From positions 65,635,561-65,699,560 of the forward strand of contig NC_088775.1 in NCBI RefSeq assembly GCF_954871325.1: a DNA stretch of 64,000 nucleotides, written 5' to 3'. Made by a program: the position numbers and the translations under genes. This DNA comes from Gordionus sp. m RMFG-2023. Lineage: Eukaryota > Nematomorpha > Gordioida > Chordodea > Parachordodidae. Below are positions 25,128 to 35,878 of the stretch, piece after piece. Position 1 is the stretch's first letter. The number at the start of each line of letters is the position of its first letter. Under the pieces are notes generated by a model, which did no database searches, was not told the origin of the DNA, and worked only from the letters and a program-made list of their open reading frames with translations.

Positions 25128-27596
25128 ATGCGGAATTACAATAAAAAGGAAAGAAAAATCTTTTGTACAGAAGATTATCAAAACGCCTTAATTTTATATC
25201 CAAAAGCCTCAGTCAGAAAGTTATCATTACTTACAGGTAAGATTATTTATATTATTATATATATTTTTTAGGCATTCCAAAATCTAATATAGCAAGATAT
25301 TTATCAAAAAAGAGGAAAAATGAAAATAATGTAATACCCACAATGGGATATTCAAATCACAAATGTGTTTTTAATAAAGTGTAAAATAGCTAATTATATA
25401 TTAAAATCCTCTAAAAATTTTTATGGACTTACCAAAAAAAAGGTAAATAAGAGCATTTAATTACTAGAATTTAATTTAATATTTAATATGCAATTATTAA
25501 AGTAAAATTATATTCTATTCCTTTAGAGGCTTAATGAAATTTATTTATTCTTATCATGAGATTTCTCATCATTTATAATAATATCATTATTAACAATACT
25601 AAATAATTCATTATTCACAATACCAAATGATTCTTTATTCACAATACTAAATTATAGATTATTCATAATGCTAAATTAATAATAAAATCTTTATTGTTAA
25701 TAATGAATATCATTATAATTATTAATTTAGCATAGTGAATTATGAATTATTTAGTATTGTGAATAATGAATCATTAAGTGTTGTGAATAAAGAATCATTT
25801 AGTATTGTTAATAATGAATCATTTAAAATTATTAATTTAGCATTGTGAATAATGAATCATTTGGTATTGTGAATAATCAATCATTTAAAACATTCATTTT
25901 CATACTTAAAATTTATTAACTTGTTTCTCATAATTTAAATGAATATCATTAATCACAATATTAAATTAATAATAAAGTTCATTTCATACATAAATTTTTT
26001 TAACTTGTTTATAGATTCTCATTATAATTTTCTCAATTAAATGAACATTTTATTATTAATTTGAGAAATAGGATTAAGAATGATATCATTGTGGTAATCC
26101 TATTTTTCACCATTAAAATTTTTTTTTATAAATCATTTAATTTATATATTATGTATTTTATTTAGGTTAAAGAATTGGCCTATCAATTAGCAATAAAATA
26201 TAATAAAAAATTCCACCCAAATGGGACGAATATAAAATGGCCGGAGATGATTGGTTTTCTGGATTTATGAAAAGACATCCACATTTATCTATAAGAACTC
26301 CAGAAGCTACAAGCTTGGCTGGGCCTCTGGTTTTAATAAATCTAGTGTAGATTTATTTTTTAGCCTCTACAGAGATATTCTTGATAAACATAAGATGCCA
26401 CCATCCGCGATATATAATAAGGATGAAAGTGGGCTAACAAGAGTACAAAATCCTAGTAAAATAATAGCTCACAGAGGCCAAATGCAAGTGGCAGCTATGA
26501 CATCTGCTGAGAGAGGAACGCTTGTAACAATAGCTCTCGCTATTAAGCAGTAGGAAATACCATACCACCAATTTTTATTTCCCAAGGAAAAAATTCTTTG
26601 ATCACTTTATAAGAGATGGGCCTAATAGTTGTATAGGTCACTCAAATGGGTCCGGCTGGATGCAAGAAGCTGAATTTATGGTTTACTTAGAACATTTTGC
26701 AGATCATGCAAGGCCACTACCTGAAAGGTCTGTTTTATTGATTATAGACAATCATAGTTCGCACCAATCTCTTGGTGCCATAGATTTTTGCTTAAAATCT
26801 GGTATTATCTTACTCTCCTTACCTCCACACACCACTCATAAAATGCAAACCCTTGACAGTTCTTGGGCCATTAAAAAAATATTATAATAACTCTGTAGGC
26901 TACTGGATGTGCAGCAATCCAAATAAATTATTTAGTATTTATGACATTCCAAAAATAGCAAGAGATATATTACCTCAAGCCCTAACTATTAAAAATATTA
27001 TTAAATCATTTGAGGTAACAGGCATATATCCTTATAATTCTGATGTATTTGAAGAAATTGATTATTTACCCATAATTTTTAAAGACAATAGTCAGACATC
27101 ATTAGAAAAATCAACAACTGAACCCCCTGTAAATTTAGAAAATAATACCTTACTGGCCTCAGAGTCAGAGCCACAAGAGGCTACAACTTCTCTAAATTAT
27201 AACGATAATAGTCAATAAAAACAAGATAATTTATTTGATATTGAGAATATATATCCACTTCCAGAAATTGTGATAAATATAGACAACAAAAGAAGAAAAA
27301 AATCTGAAATATTTACATCTTCGCCTTATAAAAAGATACTATTATCAAATATAAATTAAAAAAGTAGAGCTAAAATCTCAAAAAAACTTATATTACCTCT
27401 GGGTAATAACAAAGAGAATGAAAAGAAAACAAAAAATTTTAAAAAAATAAATGAAAATATTTGCACTTTATGTCACAAAAAATATAAAAAAAATTATGAA
27501 AAGGAAGATTGGTACCAATGCATGGGTTGTAATGGATGGGCACACGGAAGTTGTGCCAAATTTGATAATTTTTTTATGTGCAATAAATGTAATTAA
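25128..27596 (+). pseudogene. pogo-type transposase with DDE domain and C-terminal PHD-like finger
   Basis: Exon 1 (25128-25236) encodes an HTH of the Psq type (YQNALILYPKASVRKLSLLT) and splices through a 35-bp GT/AG intron (25237-25271) to GIPKSNIARYLSKKRK. A second intron (25443-26165) follows GLTKKK. Exon 3 begins VKELAYQLAIKY and continues with WFSGFMKRHP (CENP-B-like HTH). The DDE domain shows YNKDESGLTRVQNPSKI (first Asp), SAERGTLVTIALA, LLIIDNHSSHQS (second Asp), LSLPPHTTHKMQTLDSSW (third Asp) and KKYYNNSVGYWM. An acidic linker leads to a zinc finger at about 27455-27593 (CTLC, CMGCNGWAHGSC, CNKC), as in the PHD-tailed pogo proteins. It would cut and paste the element at TA sites. At least two frame breaks, near 26550 and 26870, plus scattered stops make it inactive as written. 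Confidence 0.85.
25553..25960. repeat. Inverted array of short tandem units in a pogo intron
   Basis: Units of about 22-25 bp based on ATTCATTATTCACAATACTAA run in one orientation to about 25680, then continue in the opposite orientation (TTAGTATTGTGAATAATGAATC) to about 25890, so the whole array is a large imperfect palindrome centred near 25700. It lies entirely inside intron 2 of the pogo transposase and has no coding sense. It may be a MITE insertion or an expansion of a small hairpin. Confidence 0.7.
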
Positions 27597-28048
27597 ATAC
27601 TTATCTTTCACTATGCTTATGATTAAAAAAAAATTTTTTTTACATTTTTTTTTCCCCAAAATAAATTACCTAAATTTTGCTAAAATTTTTTTTATATAGT
27701 TATTGATTATGAATTACAATATTATCAATAAAATCATATGTGTCATAGTCTCTGGATTACTGATTTTAAATTTTTAAATTTATTTAGACCTCTATTTCAC
27801 GAGTGTCCCAACTATCACATATGTGTCCCAACGTACACAGAATCTGTCATGGTTGGGACAAAAAAATATATTTTTTTAAATTCAATTTTCTAAAAAAATA
27901 TAATCTTCATAAAATATATATTAATTATTTCAAATAGCCTATACTTCTGGGATTCAGAAGATGTTTTAATTATTCAGATTGGTCTATTAATATTAAAATT
28001 ATTAAGGTTTGAACGAAAAGTGTCCCAACCATCTTCGGTCTCCCCTAA

Positions 28049-28195
28049 TAGAAGTATATATTTTACGTTTTATCAGATGTCTGCTTAAGGTACCTAATTA
28101 TTTTATTAAGAATAAGGTTAAGTAATTTTTACAATAAATTATACAGACAGTTTCTTAAGAAAAAATAGAACTATATAATAACCAAAATATTTTAA
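28049..28195 (+). repeat. Direct repeat flanking pogo element, right copy
   Basis: Starts TAGAAGTATATATTTTACG two bases after the pogo element's right TA; pairs with 24571-24715. The presence of a duplication of about 145 bp in addition to the 2-bp TA is not part of normal pogo insertion. Confidence 0.85.
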
Positions 28196-28584
28196 TAATA
28201 TTACTGCTTATTTTGATTAATTTATTGCTTAAAAAATTATAAACAACTATTTTGTTACTAGTTGCTGACGATACATTAAATTTGGTGCTGCAGTGAACAC
28301 ATACTCTATGTTTTTTATTGGGACTATAAGTAAAATGTTTCTTGGACAAACTTATGGTTTTCATATTGTAAAATAAAAATTAACAAAATCTAAACTAACT
28401 CCCCTAGAAAAATATCATAAAATAAAATATACAAAAAAATTATATTATTTAAATAGTAAATCAAATTTAAACAATAAAAGACCGGTCCGGACCACGGTCC
28501 TCAAAAAAAAGATTGGCCCGGTCCGATCTCGGTCTAAGACCGATAGGACCGGACCGTTGACCTTCACTAAGATCAATTAAAATG

Positions 28585-28990
28585 TTATTCTATATCACAG
28601 ATGGACGTACCAAATATTAAAATGTTGCAACCCATTTAATCTACAGAGACATGCTTATTATCGTGAGAATCTAAGAAAGATTCTACCCTGGATGACCCAA
28701 AAAAATTTACCATTCAATTTAGATATGTTAAATGCTCTTCATGGCGACAAAAATTAGCAAACATTCCTTATACTTCAAATTACAATGTAGATATTGATTC
28801 CCCCCTTCATATAATTAATCAAGAGGCTATTGACAACATTAATAAATCCCTACAATCAAATAGGGAATCTCTCATTAAAAGAAAACGCTTATGTGAAAAG
28901 AAATATTCGAAGAAAAAAATATCTAGAGTAAAAAAAGTTTTAACGACTAAAATTATACCATTATCTTCATCAAATGATGAAATTTTAGAT
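28585..28990 (+). pseudogene. N-terminal remnant of the D/A-family transposase
   Basis: Broken frames read CCNPFNLQRHAYYRENLRK, then CRQKLANIPYTSNYNVD, then SLIKRKRLCEKKYSKKKISR. These align block by block with the A2 protein N-terminus (CCNPFKILKHNNVTTNLRN, CRRKLGTASKSNDAF, SPIKKKRLREKRYPIKKITK). The region is Cys/Lys-rich and probably DNA-binding. Everything C-terminal, including the catalytic domain, is absent from D, so D could only have moved using another copy's enzyme. Confidence 0.7.
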
Positions 28991-29525
28991 ACCTTAAAAA
29001 TTATAAAATATTTATTATTGGAAATTTATTACATTATTAAGTGTCTAATGGGCATATGCCCACTCTGCTCCTCAGATAACTAATATATTTAATAGAAGTG
29101 AAAATATCTGGTTATTGATAAGTTAGCAGCAAAATTTTATCCATAATTTCATAAAGTGCCATCTATTTTTAATCAATTTTTGGAGTCGATAGCGTCGCCA
29201 AGGTTTTGATATTGTATATATATTTAGTGTCTAAATAAAAAGCAATAAAAAAATTCGAAAACAAACTCACTATTTTGCTTAAAAATACAGGTGAAGCAAT
29301 TTAGGTAAACCGGATGTTAAAAGCCTATAATGGCGCCAATATTTATTATTCTTTGTTAGCCCATTAGAGAATTTCTTTACCTACAAAATGATATATTATA
29401 ATTTTTACTATAAATAGTTTTTGAAATATAAGAATTTTAAAAATTTTACAGATTCCAAAGTGGGTCTTTTTTGTACCTTTGAGCCCCTATATCTCGAGAA
29501 CCAGGTGTGCTAGCGGGTTCCATGT

Positions 29526-29945
29526 CAATTCAGCGAAACTTTTATCGCGAAACACTTTTTCGCGAATGTCGTTTATCGCGAATGGATTTTATAGCGAAAC
29601 TTTTATCGCGAATCCATAATAGCGAATACTATTCCGCGAATGCAATATCGCGAATTTTTTATAGCGAAACCTTTATCGCGAAACCTTTAATGCGAATACA
29701 TTACCGCGAAACTTTTATCGCGAATCAATAATAGTGAAAATTTTATAGCAAAACCTTTATCGCGAAACATTTGAAGCGAATACATTACCGCGAAATTTTT
29801 ATCGCGAATCAATAATCGCGAAAATTTTATAGCTAAGTAATTATCGCGAATCCAAATCGCGAAGACAATGTAGCGACAATTATTTCGCGAAACATATCAC
29901 GAAGATATTATAGAGAATTTAATATCGCGATAATTGCTAATCATG
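29526..29945 (+). repeat. CGCGAA motif array, left terminus of MULE
   Basis: More than 25 copies of GCGAA/CGCGAA recur every 13-15 bases (for example CAGCGAAACTTTTATCGCG, GAATCAATAATAGTGAAA), with a higher-order unit of about 55-80 bp containing AAACCTTTATCGCGAAAC. CpG density is far above the surroundings. The inverse array sits at the right terminus. Confidence 0.85.
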
Positions 29946-31399
29946 ACTAATTTATTTTGAATCATTTTTTTATAATTATATTATTTGAATAATATTTTTT
30001 TTAATTCACATAGTTTGATTTTCTTTTAACCTTAAAAAATTTATATAACGATTAATAAACTTAGATCTGGTTTATGAAATTTGTTATTGAAATACACTTC
30101 GCTATCCTATCCTTTTCTTCGAAGTTCTTATTTTATATAATCGCGCACAAGGAACTCAGCTTTATCAATATATTAATCATTGAGTTTATTAGTTAAATCT
30201 TGATATTTACTGGCGAAATTGATATCTGGATAAGCATTCCTATTCATTATCTGATGACTTAATATTTATAAATTTATCAATAAATGACTAGATTTTGACG
30301 GGTCAATTGAACGGGGGAATATTTGACCTGGTCAAATGTTCAAATATTCTATAAGATCTGAATATAAAAATATGTTTGAAAAATAAAAAACGATATAAAT
30401 ACATGTGTTCACATTGCTGCTATTTATTGAGTTCCTAATATTAAGGAGAGCATTTTAATCATAGTTTAATGAAGTATGTAATATAATAAAAGGATTAGGC
30501 ATACAAGGTGGTGATCAAAATATTTCAAGTTATATCATAAATTTCAGAAATAAAAGCGGCTTGTTTAATAGAAAATCATGGGGAAAGCAGTAACTTCCAT
30601 AAGAAACAATCAGATTTCAATCTCAAGCGGTGGAATTAGTTTTGAACACCATGGCCATTAAGAGAAGTAACATTAGTAACAATTCCTAGGTCTATTTCTT
30701 ATTCTTCAGAAAAAAATTGGTCGACTTGTGTCAATAATATTACTAAAACAGAAATCAATTGAAGATTTAGACAAAAAGAAAATTGATTAAAAAATATTAA
30801 AGAAAATGATGATATTCAATATAAAAAAATATTTATTTTATTTTAACCATATTTGATTGGTCAAATGCACAACCTTGGTTTTGGCAGTCACTATTCATAA
30901 ACAGTGTAGATGAATAAAGTCCATAACATTACTGTTTAGAATGTCAATTTTGAATGGCAATTTAAAAATAAATTACATCTAAGTGAAATAAGGGATTTCC
31001 CCAATTTAAAATATTTTTTAATCTTATTATTTTACGATCTTTAGATATCCTTTTATCTTTTCCGTTTATTTAGAGGGTGAGGGGGGGGGGAGGGGGTGAT
31101 AAAAATTTTAGTATAATATCTCGGCATTAATCTCAATTAATTTAAATATAATATTTAGATATGGATTCTTATTGAAGCTTAAATAATTGTAAAATATAAT
31201 AAAAAAATAGCTACACTAAAAATTAACAAATAATTAATGACATATTTGATAAATTATAACTATTAAAAAAAAAAGTATTGCCGAAATTAAAAAAAAATTT
31301 TTCTCGTCTGGCTGGTGCCATTCCTTTGGTTATAAATTATAAATATTTTCGCCATTTTTTCCTCTTTATTTTGGAGTCTTATAAAATATGTTATCAAGC

Positions 31400-32430
31400 A
31401 GGAGATCTTAAACTTAAAAAATGGATAAAGTAGTCTCAGATACTAATTATTATAGATGCATTAATCAAGATATATTTAAATGTCCCGTACGACTTACAAA
31501 AAAAATGGTAAGATAAAAGAATGAAGCTTTGAATAATACTATGGAAACTCCAACTTTATTGTGGCGAAACACGTATCTCAATTAAGTGATTCCTTATCAA
31601 TGGCACTACCATCACCGAATCTTATGAAACGTATAATTCACCGAACGCGGAGTTCAAACAGTTTTGCACCTCCGAATACTAGCAGCCTTATTGAGCTGGT
31701 AATTCCGCATGAATATTCAATTACAGATAAGTATGAGGATTTCATAACTTCTTAGCTTCATGCGAACATTGGTTTTCTGATGGTATATTTAAATCGTCGC
31801 CACCTTTATTTAAGCAAATTTATACAATTCATGGGATTAAAATTAAAACGTTTTACCTCTCATATATATATATATTGACCAATAGAAAGGATTATGAAAC
31901 ATATAAAAGAATATTTACTGTTATAAGTGACAACTTAATATCAACTCCAAAAAAAATTATGAAGGATTTTGAAATGGCCAGTGTAAAAGCTTTCAATGAA
32001 ATGTTTCCTAGTTCGCAACACAAATGTTGCCATTTCCATTTTGGCCAATCCTTTTGTCAAAACATTCAAAAATATCCAGAAATATAAAACAGATGTGGAA
32101 TTTAATATACAACTTAGAATGATGGTTTGCTTGGCATTTGTGCCACCCTTAAATGTAGTTGAAACATTTGAATTACTAATAAACTCAGAATTTTTATCTA
32201 ATAATCAATTGTTACTTCAGCCTCTAATTGAAACTTTTGAAAAAGCTTACGTTGGTAAATGTTTGGAAGAGGCAGACTACCTGCTTTGTTTAATATTGAA
32301 CTATGGAATTGTTAACAATCAACTCTGAACGGGGAAGCGAAAACAACAACGCGGTTGAAGGGTGGCATAGATGCTTTAGTTCCCTCCTAACAAGTTACCA
32401 TCCAAACATGTGGAAATTTAGTATATATCT
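31400..32430 (+). pseudogene. FLYWCH-MULE transposase, broken
   Basis: About 31420-31510 reads MDKVVSDTNYYRCINQD then CPVRLTKKM, matching the C-terminal half of a FLYWCH finger. After several breaks comes the MULE catalytic region: TNRKDYETYKRIFTVI, then IMKDFEMASVKAFNEMF (catalytic Asp), CCHFHFGQSFCQNIQKY (the conserved C-x2-H block), FVPPLNVVETFELL, NNAVEGWHRCFSSLLTSYHP (the catalytic Glu in EGWH). This order is typical of insect-type MULE proteins annotated as FLYWCH or MULE transposase domain. Frame changes near 31755 and 32085 and further stops show it is inactive. Confidence 0.85.
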
Positions 32431-32857
32431 ATTATTTTAAAATGATTTAAAAAGTATAAAGATTTACTAATAAACTATATAATTTATATTCTAGGCTTAA
32501 AAAAACAAGGGTTGACAGAGTTAAAAATTGTCCAATATAATTCTGATGAAACACCCTCTACCACGAGAAAAAAATATCGAAATCTACATGCGAGAATAGT
32601 AACAATTGTTTCTGACTTCGAAAATCGATCAAGATTAGATTATCTTAAAGGAATCGCTATTAATATAACATAGAATGTTTAATTTTTTAAAATTCTTATC
32701 TACAATAATAAAAATTTTATTTGTTTTTATATAATAGTCTCAAATTTTTTATATTTGCATTATTTTTTGTGACAAAAATATAGGAAGGTCTACTTTGGTA
32801 TAAAATTTAGCTAGCTACATACAGATTCATTCATCAAAATACTGATTTTATGAGAGT

Positions 32858-32915
32858 ATTTACAAATTCTTTTATATGTGACGCAGATTTACAAATTCTT
32901 TTATATGTGACGCAG
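32858..32915 (+). repeat. 29-bp perfect tandem duplication
   Basis: The unit ATTTACAAATTCTTTTATAT + GTGACGCAG occurs twice without mismatch, inside the MULE and downstream of its transposase. Confidence 0.9.
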
Positions 32916-35104
32916 TCTTTCTCTACCACATCAATCCCACAATTAAATTTCAAAAATAACTACCTTTCGTCATGCATTAAAAATTATTTTAAAACTGATA
33001 TTCCTAGCCCTTGAGTCATATAGTTGTTTTCCCTTACAAATATGATCATTTTTGATGAGCAACAAAATTAGAAAAATATTATTATAAAATAACACTCAAG
33101 TATTACACTAAAGGGCAAAGTTTAAAACGAGGATTACATTTTCCTTTTATTTATTAAAGCATGTAAATTTTTTTATATTGGGGTGTATTTGTCCGATGTT
33201 TTTTTCCATGGTTATTTTTAACCGGTCTTTGTCCAAATTAGTGATTCTTTTAAAATTTTACACTTCAGTTATATATTTCACAAACAAATTATTGGTTTAG
33301 ACGATATGATATGGCAATGCTCTACTTCCTTCACATATTCAATAAATAAAAAAATCATTTTTTAAAAAACTTTTTATAATGAAATTTATTTTGTAAGGAT
33401 ATTTATTCTATATGTAAATTAGATATAAAAAAATATGACCTAAAGGGATCTATTAAAATAAGAATACTTGCTATACCATTTCCTATTTTAACTTAAGAAA
33501 AGGACTGAGGAGAATATAATCAGGGGCTTGTATACATATCTATAAATGATATCAACCCTCTCAAAACTTAACCTCCTACCAAATATAAATAATTAAAAAA
33601 AAGAAAATACCATTCATCCCTTTCCAATTTTATTCAAATAATGATAATTATTTTATAACTAACTATCTTCCCTCTAATTTCAATGATACTCCTTTAATGA
33701 GTTCGCAGTTCAAGTTACGATATTGACCTTGTTATAAAAATTTGGGAAAAAATTGGTTGAATTAATTTTGTTATATTATAGCTCTAAAATTCCTTAAGGT
33801 TATTAATTATTTAAATATTGGCATTTGGTTAACTTTTTTTAATATCCTATATTCTCATTTGATTTGATAACAATGTAATTGAGCTTGGGTGGCTTCTTGT
33901 CATGTCATGAATAATAAAAATAAAATTAAAATACATCATTTTTTTGGTTATATTTTTTTAAAAATTATTTTTATTTTTTTTACATCATTAAAAATAATCT
34001 AATTTTTTTTATTAAACAATAGCTCACTAAAAAATTTTGCAATCTATAAAATGAGAAAATTGAATATAAGACACAGACAGACACCTATTTAATCAATTAA
34101 AATATAGCCACATTTTATAATTATTTTTTATTATCCTTCATTTATATACTTTTTTCAAAATTTAGAAAATGTTTCTAACACTCCCCCCCCCCTTCATCCT
34201 TGTCGTGGTAAAATATGTAAGAGTAAATAAATAAACACTCCATTTTGCCCTGGTTTCCCGATATTGGAATATCTTTATTTTCTTGATTTGGAACATTTTC
34301 TATTTATTTTCAAAAAATCCTGATTTTTTTTAATTCCATTTTATTAGAAAAAATAATAAGTAAAAGTGTTTACAAATTGAGTAGAAGCGTTTAGCTGTGT
34401 TTTCATAAAAACGCTGTGATTTAAATTGAACTGATATTATTTTAAAAAATGATGAAAACTATTTTACGTTTTTTAATTTTTATATTGTTTAGTTAGACTT
34501 GTGAAATCAGCAAAAATAAAAACTAAAATAACTGAAGATCTTCATAAATATTACAAATTTATGTAATCCAATAGAATATTTTAAAATTTTCTTTTGATTA
34601 ATCATAACTTTGCAGTTATTTCTATTTATTAAAATGCGAAAAGAAGAAAAAGGAGAGATCAAAATATTCAAATGAATTAGTTACTATTATATCAGAAATT
34701 TATATCGATGTGCATTATCTAAAATTGTAATTAGGAGGTATTAATTATCAGTAAAGTCTTCTATAATTTTTAAAAATAATCTGAGAAAATCAATAAAAAA
34801 TTCTTAGCTTTCAGTATATTTTTTTATCTAGATTGGAAAATAAGTATTTCATTTAAATGACATAAAACACACTTTAAAATTTTATGTGGGGGGGGGGGGG
34901 GGGTTAAAATATTCTGGTAAAAACTTAACCCAAAATGTCCCCTCCATACTTACAACCATGAGTGAGTGAGACCAGAAAGACTAATATATTTTCTAAAGGT
35001 TACATGCTTATTAAAAACAATACGTAATAAAATATTCTTAAAACATTCGCGTTTATGATTTAAGAAACTTCAGTTGGTAAATTGATATTGAATATATCAA
35101 TTTC

Positions 35105-35625
35105 ACTTAAAATGAATTCGCAATTTTCGCGGTCATGCGCTCGTAGAAAATTCGCTATAAATGGTTCGCGATTAAAGTTTCGCTATAACGAGTTCGCGAT
35201 CAAAGTTTCGCTAAAATGTATTCGCGGTTTAGGTTTCGCGGAAATAAATTCACTATAATGAGTTCGCGATCAAAGTTTCGCCAAAATGTATTCGTTATAA
35301 AGTATTCACGATTAAAGTTTCGCGAAAATGAATTCGCTATAACGAGTTCGCGATAAAAGTTTCGCTAAAATGTATTCGCTATAAAGTATTCGCGGTTGTT
35401 TCGCTGAAATAAATTCGCTATAACGAGTTCGCGATCAAAGTTTCGCTAGAATGTATTCGCTATAAAGTATTCGCGGTTAAGGTTTCGCGGAAATAAATTC
35501 GCGATATTGTCTTCGCTATAAATGTTTCGCGGAAAAAAATTCGCGGAATTGGTTTCGCGATATTACCTTCGATATAAAATTCCTTCGCGATAAACGACAT
35601 TCGGGATAAAAGTTTCGCTGAATTG
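35105..35625 (-). repeat. CGCGAA motif array, right terminus of MULE
   Basis: Written on the plus strand as TTCGCGATAAAAGTTTCGC, GAGTTCGCGATCAAAG, TTCGCTATAAAGTATTCGCG and similar, this is the inverted counterpart of 29526-29945. A unit of about 55-60 bp (TATAACGAGTTCGCGATC...) recurs at least five times, so this arm is more regular and somewhat longer than the left one. Confidence 0.85.
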
Positions 35626-35878
35626 ACCTGATACGGTGCTAGCGAGCTAAAATAAACGGCTTTCTCACTCTTTTACCTCTAAATATTCCAGAAATTTTTA
35701 ACAATTTTAAAAGGGGTCGGCAGAATCGTGATCGATTTGACGTGGAATGGCCCATATATTTAATGAATAATAATAAAATAATTCAACCAAGTTTATAGTT
35801 CTTGAATATATGAATCAGAATCTTGTGCATTTCATATATGGCACCCTAAATATTAAAAATAATAGATATAATATAAAT

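Larger units (their letters stand above)
24718..28045 (+). mobile_element. G: pogo-type transposon, TA target site
   Basis: Termini GGGGAGACCGGGGTAC and GATGGTTGGGACACT...CGGTCTCCCC are inverted, with TA on both sides (24716-24717, 28046-28047), the hallmark of Tc1/mariner-pogo elements. GTGTCCCAAC or its inverse occurs at about 25096, 27803, 27822, 27852 and 28020, a likely set of subterminal transposase sites. The transposase gene occupies 25128-27596 and has two introns, one holding a repeat array (25553-25960). The element is 3.3 kb and looks nearly complete, with a few frame breaks in the coding part. Confidence 0.9.
24259..28573 (-). mobile_element. F: hAT-like element (GGTCCGGACC family), carries pogo G
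   Basis: Ends GATCTTAGTGAAGATCACGG and CCGTTGACCTTCACTAAGATC (19 bases compared) are inverse. Each is followed inward by clusters of GGTCCGGACC/CCGGACCGG palindromes. On the minus strand around 28230-28364 the codons read SLSKKHFTYSPNKKHRVCVHC then STKFNVSSATSN, a BED finger as in hAT transposases; the rest of the enzyme is missing. I could not identify an 8-bp TSD, so the exact ends are uncertain by a few bases. Excluding pogo G, F is about 1 kb. Confidence 0.65.
29515..35635 (+). mobile_element. E: MULE transposon with CGCGAA-array termini
   Basis: The ends share TCAATTCAGCGAAACTTTTA in inverse orientation (left GGGTTCCATG before it, right CGTATCAGG). Perfect 8-bp TSDs GTGCTAGC lie at 29507-29514 and 35636-35643. 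The pre-insertion site is visible in the opposite arm of D (GTGATAGCTAGC). Each terminal 400-500 bp is an array of CGCGAA motifs (separate entries). The transposase (31400-32430) is MULE-like. Other interior stretches (29946-31390 and 32700-35100) contain only AT-rich sequence, G or C runs (31080, 34183, 34887) and a 29-bp tandem duplication, with no further gene recognised. The element is 6.1 kb and broken. Confidence 0.88.
23384..35753. mobile_element. D: long-TIR transposon related to A, with nested hAT, pogo and MULE
   Basis: The left end GGGCCATTTCATGTCAAATC and right end GATTTGACGTGGAATGGCCC are inverse, with ATAT on each side (23380-23383, 35754-35757). The uninterrupted site is visible in A2 (CATATAACATATATTTAACG), so the 4-bp TSD is well supported. 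The arms are about 500 bp and share GGCCGACCCC with family A. The right arm is split by MULE E at 29515-35635; the left arm supplies the unbroken sequence for comparison (GTGATAGC in place of the duplicated GTGCTAGC). The body holds hAT F (24259-28573) and an N-terminal transposase remnant (28585-28990). Without inserts D is only about 1.9 kb, so it is an internally deleted, nonautonomous copy. Confidence 0.82.

Noticed and set aside
29526-29945. CRISPR-like or satellite array
   Set aside because: Regular CGCGAA spacing suggested an array, but there are no unique spacers and it is mirrored at the other end of a MULE with matching TSDs, so it belongs to the transposon terminus.
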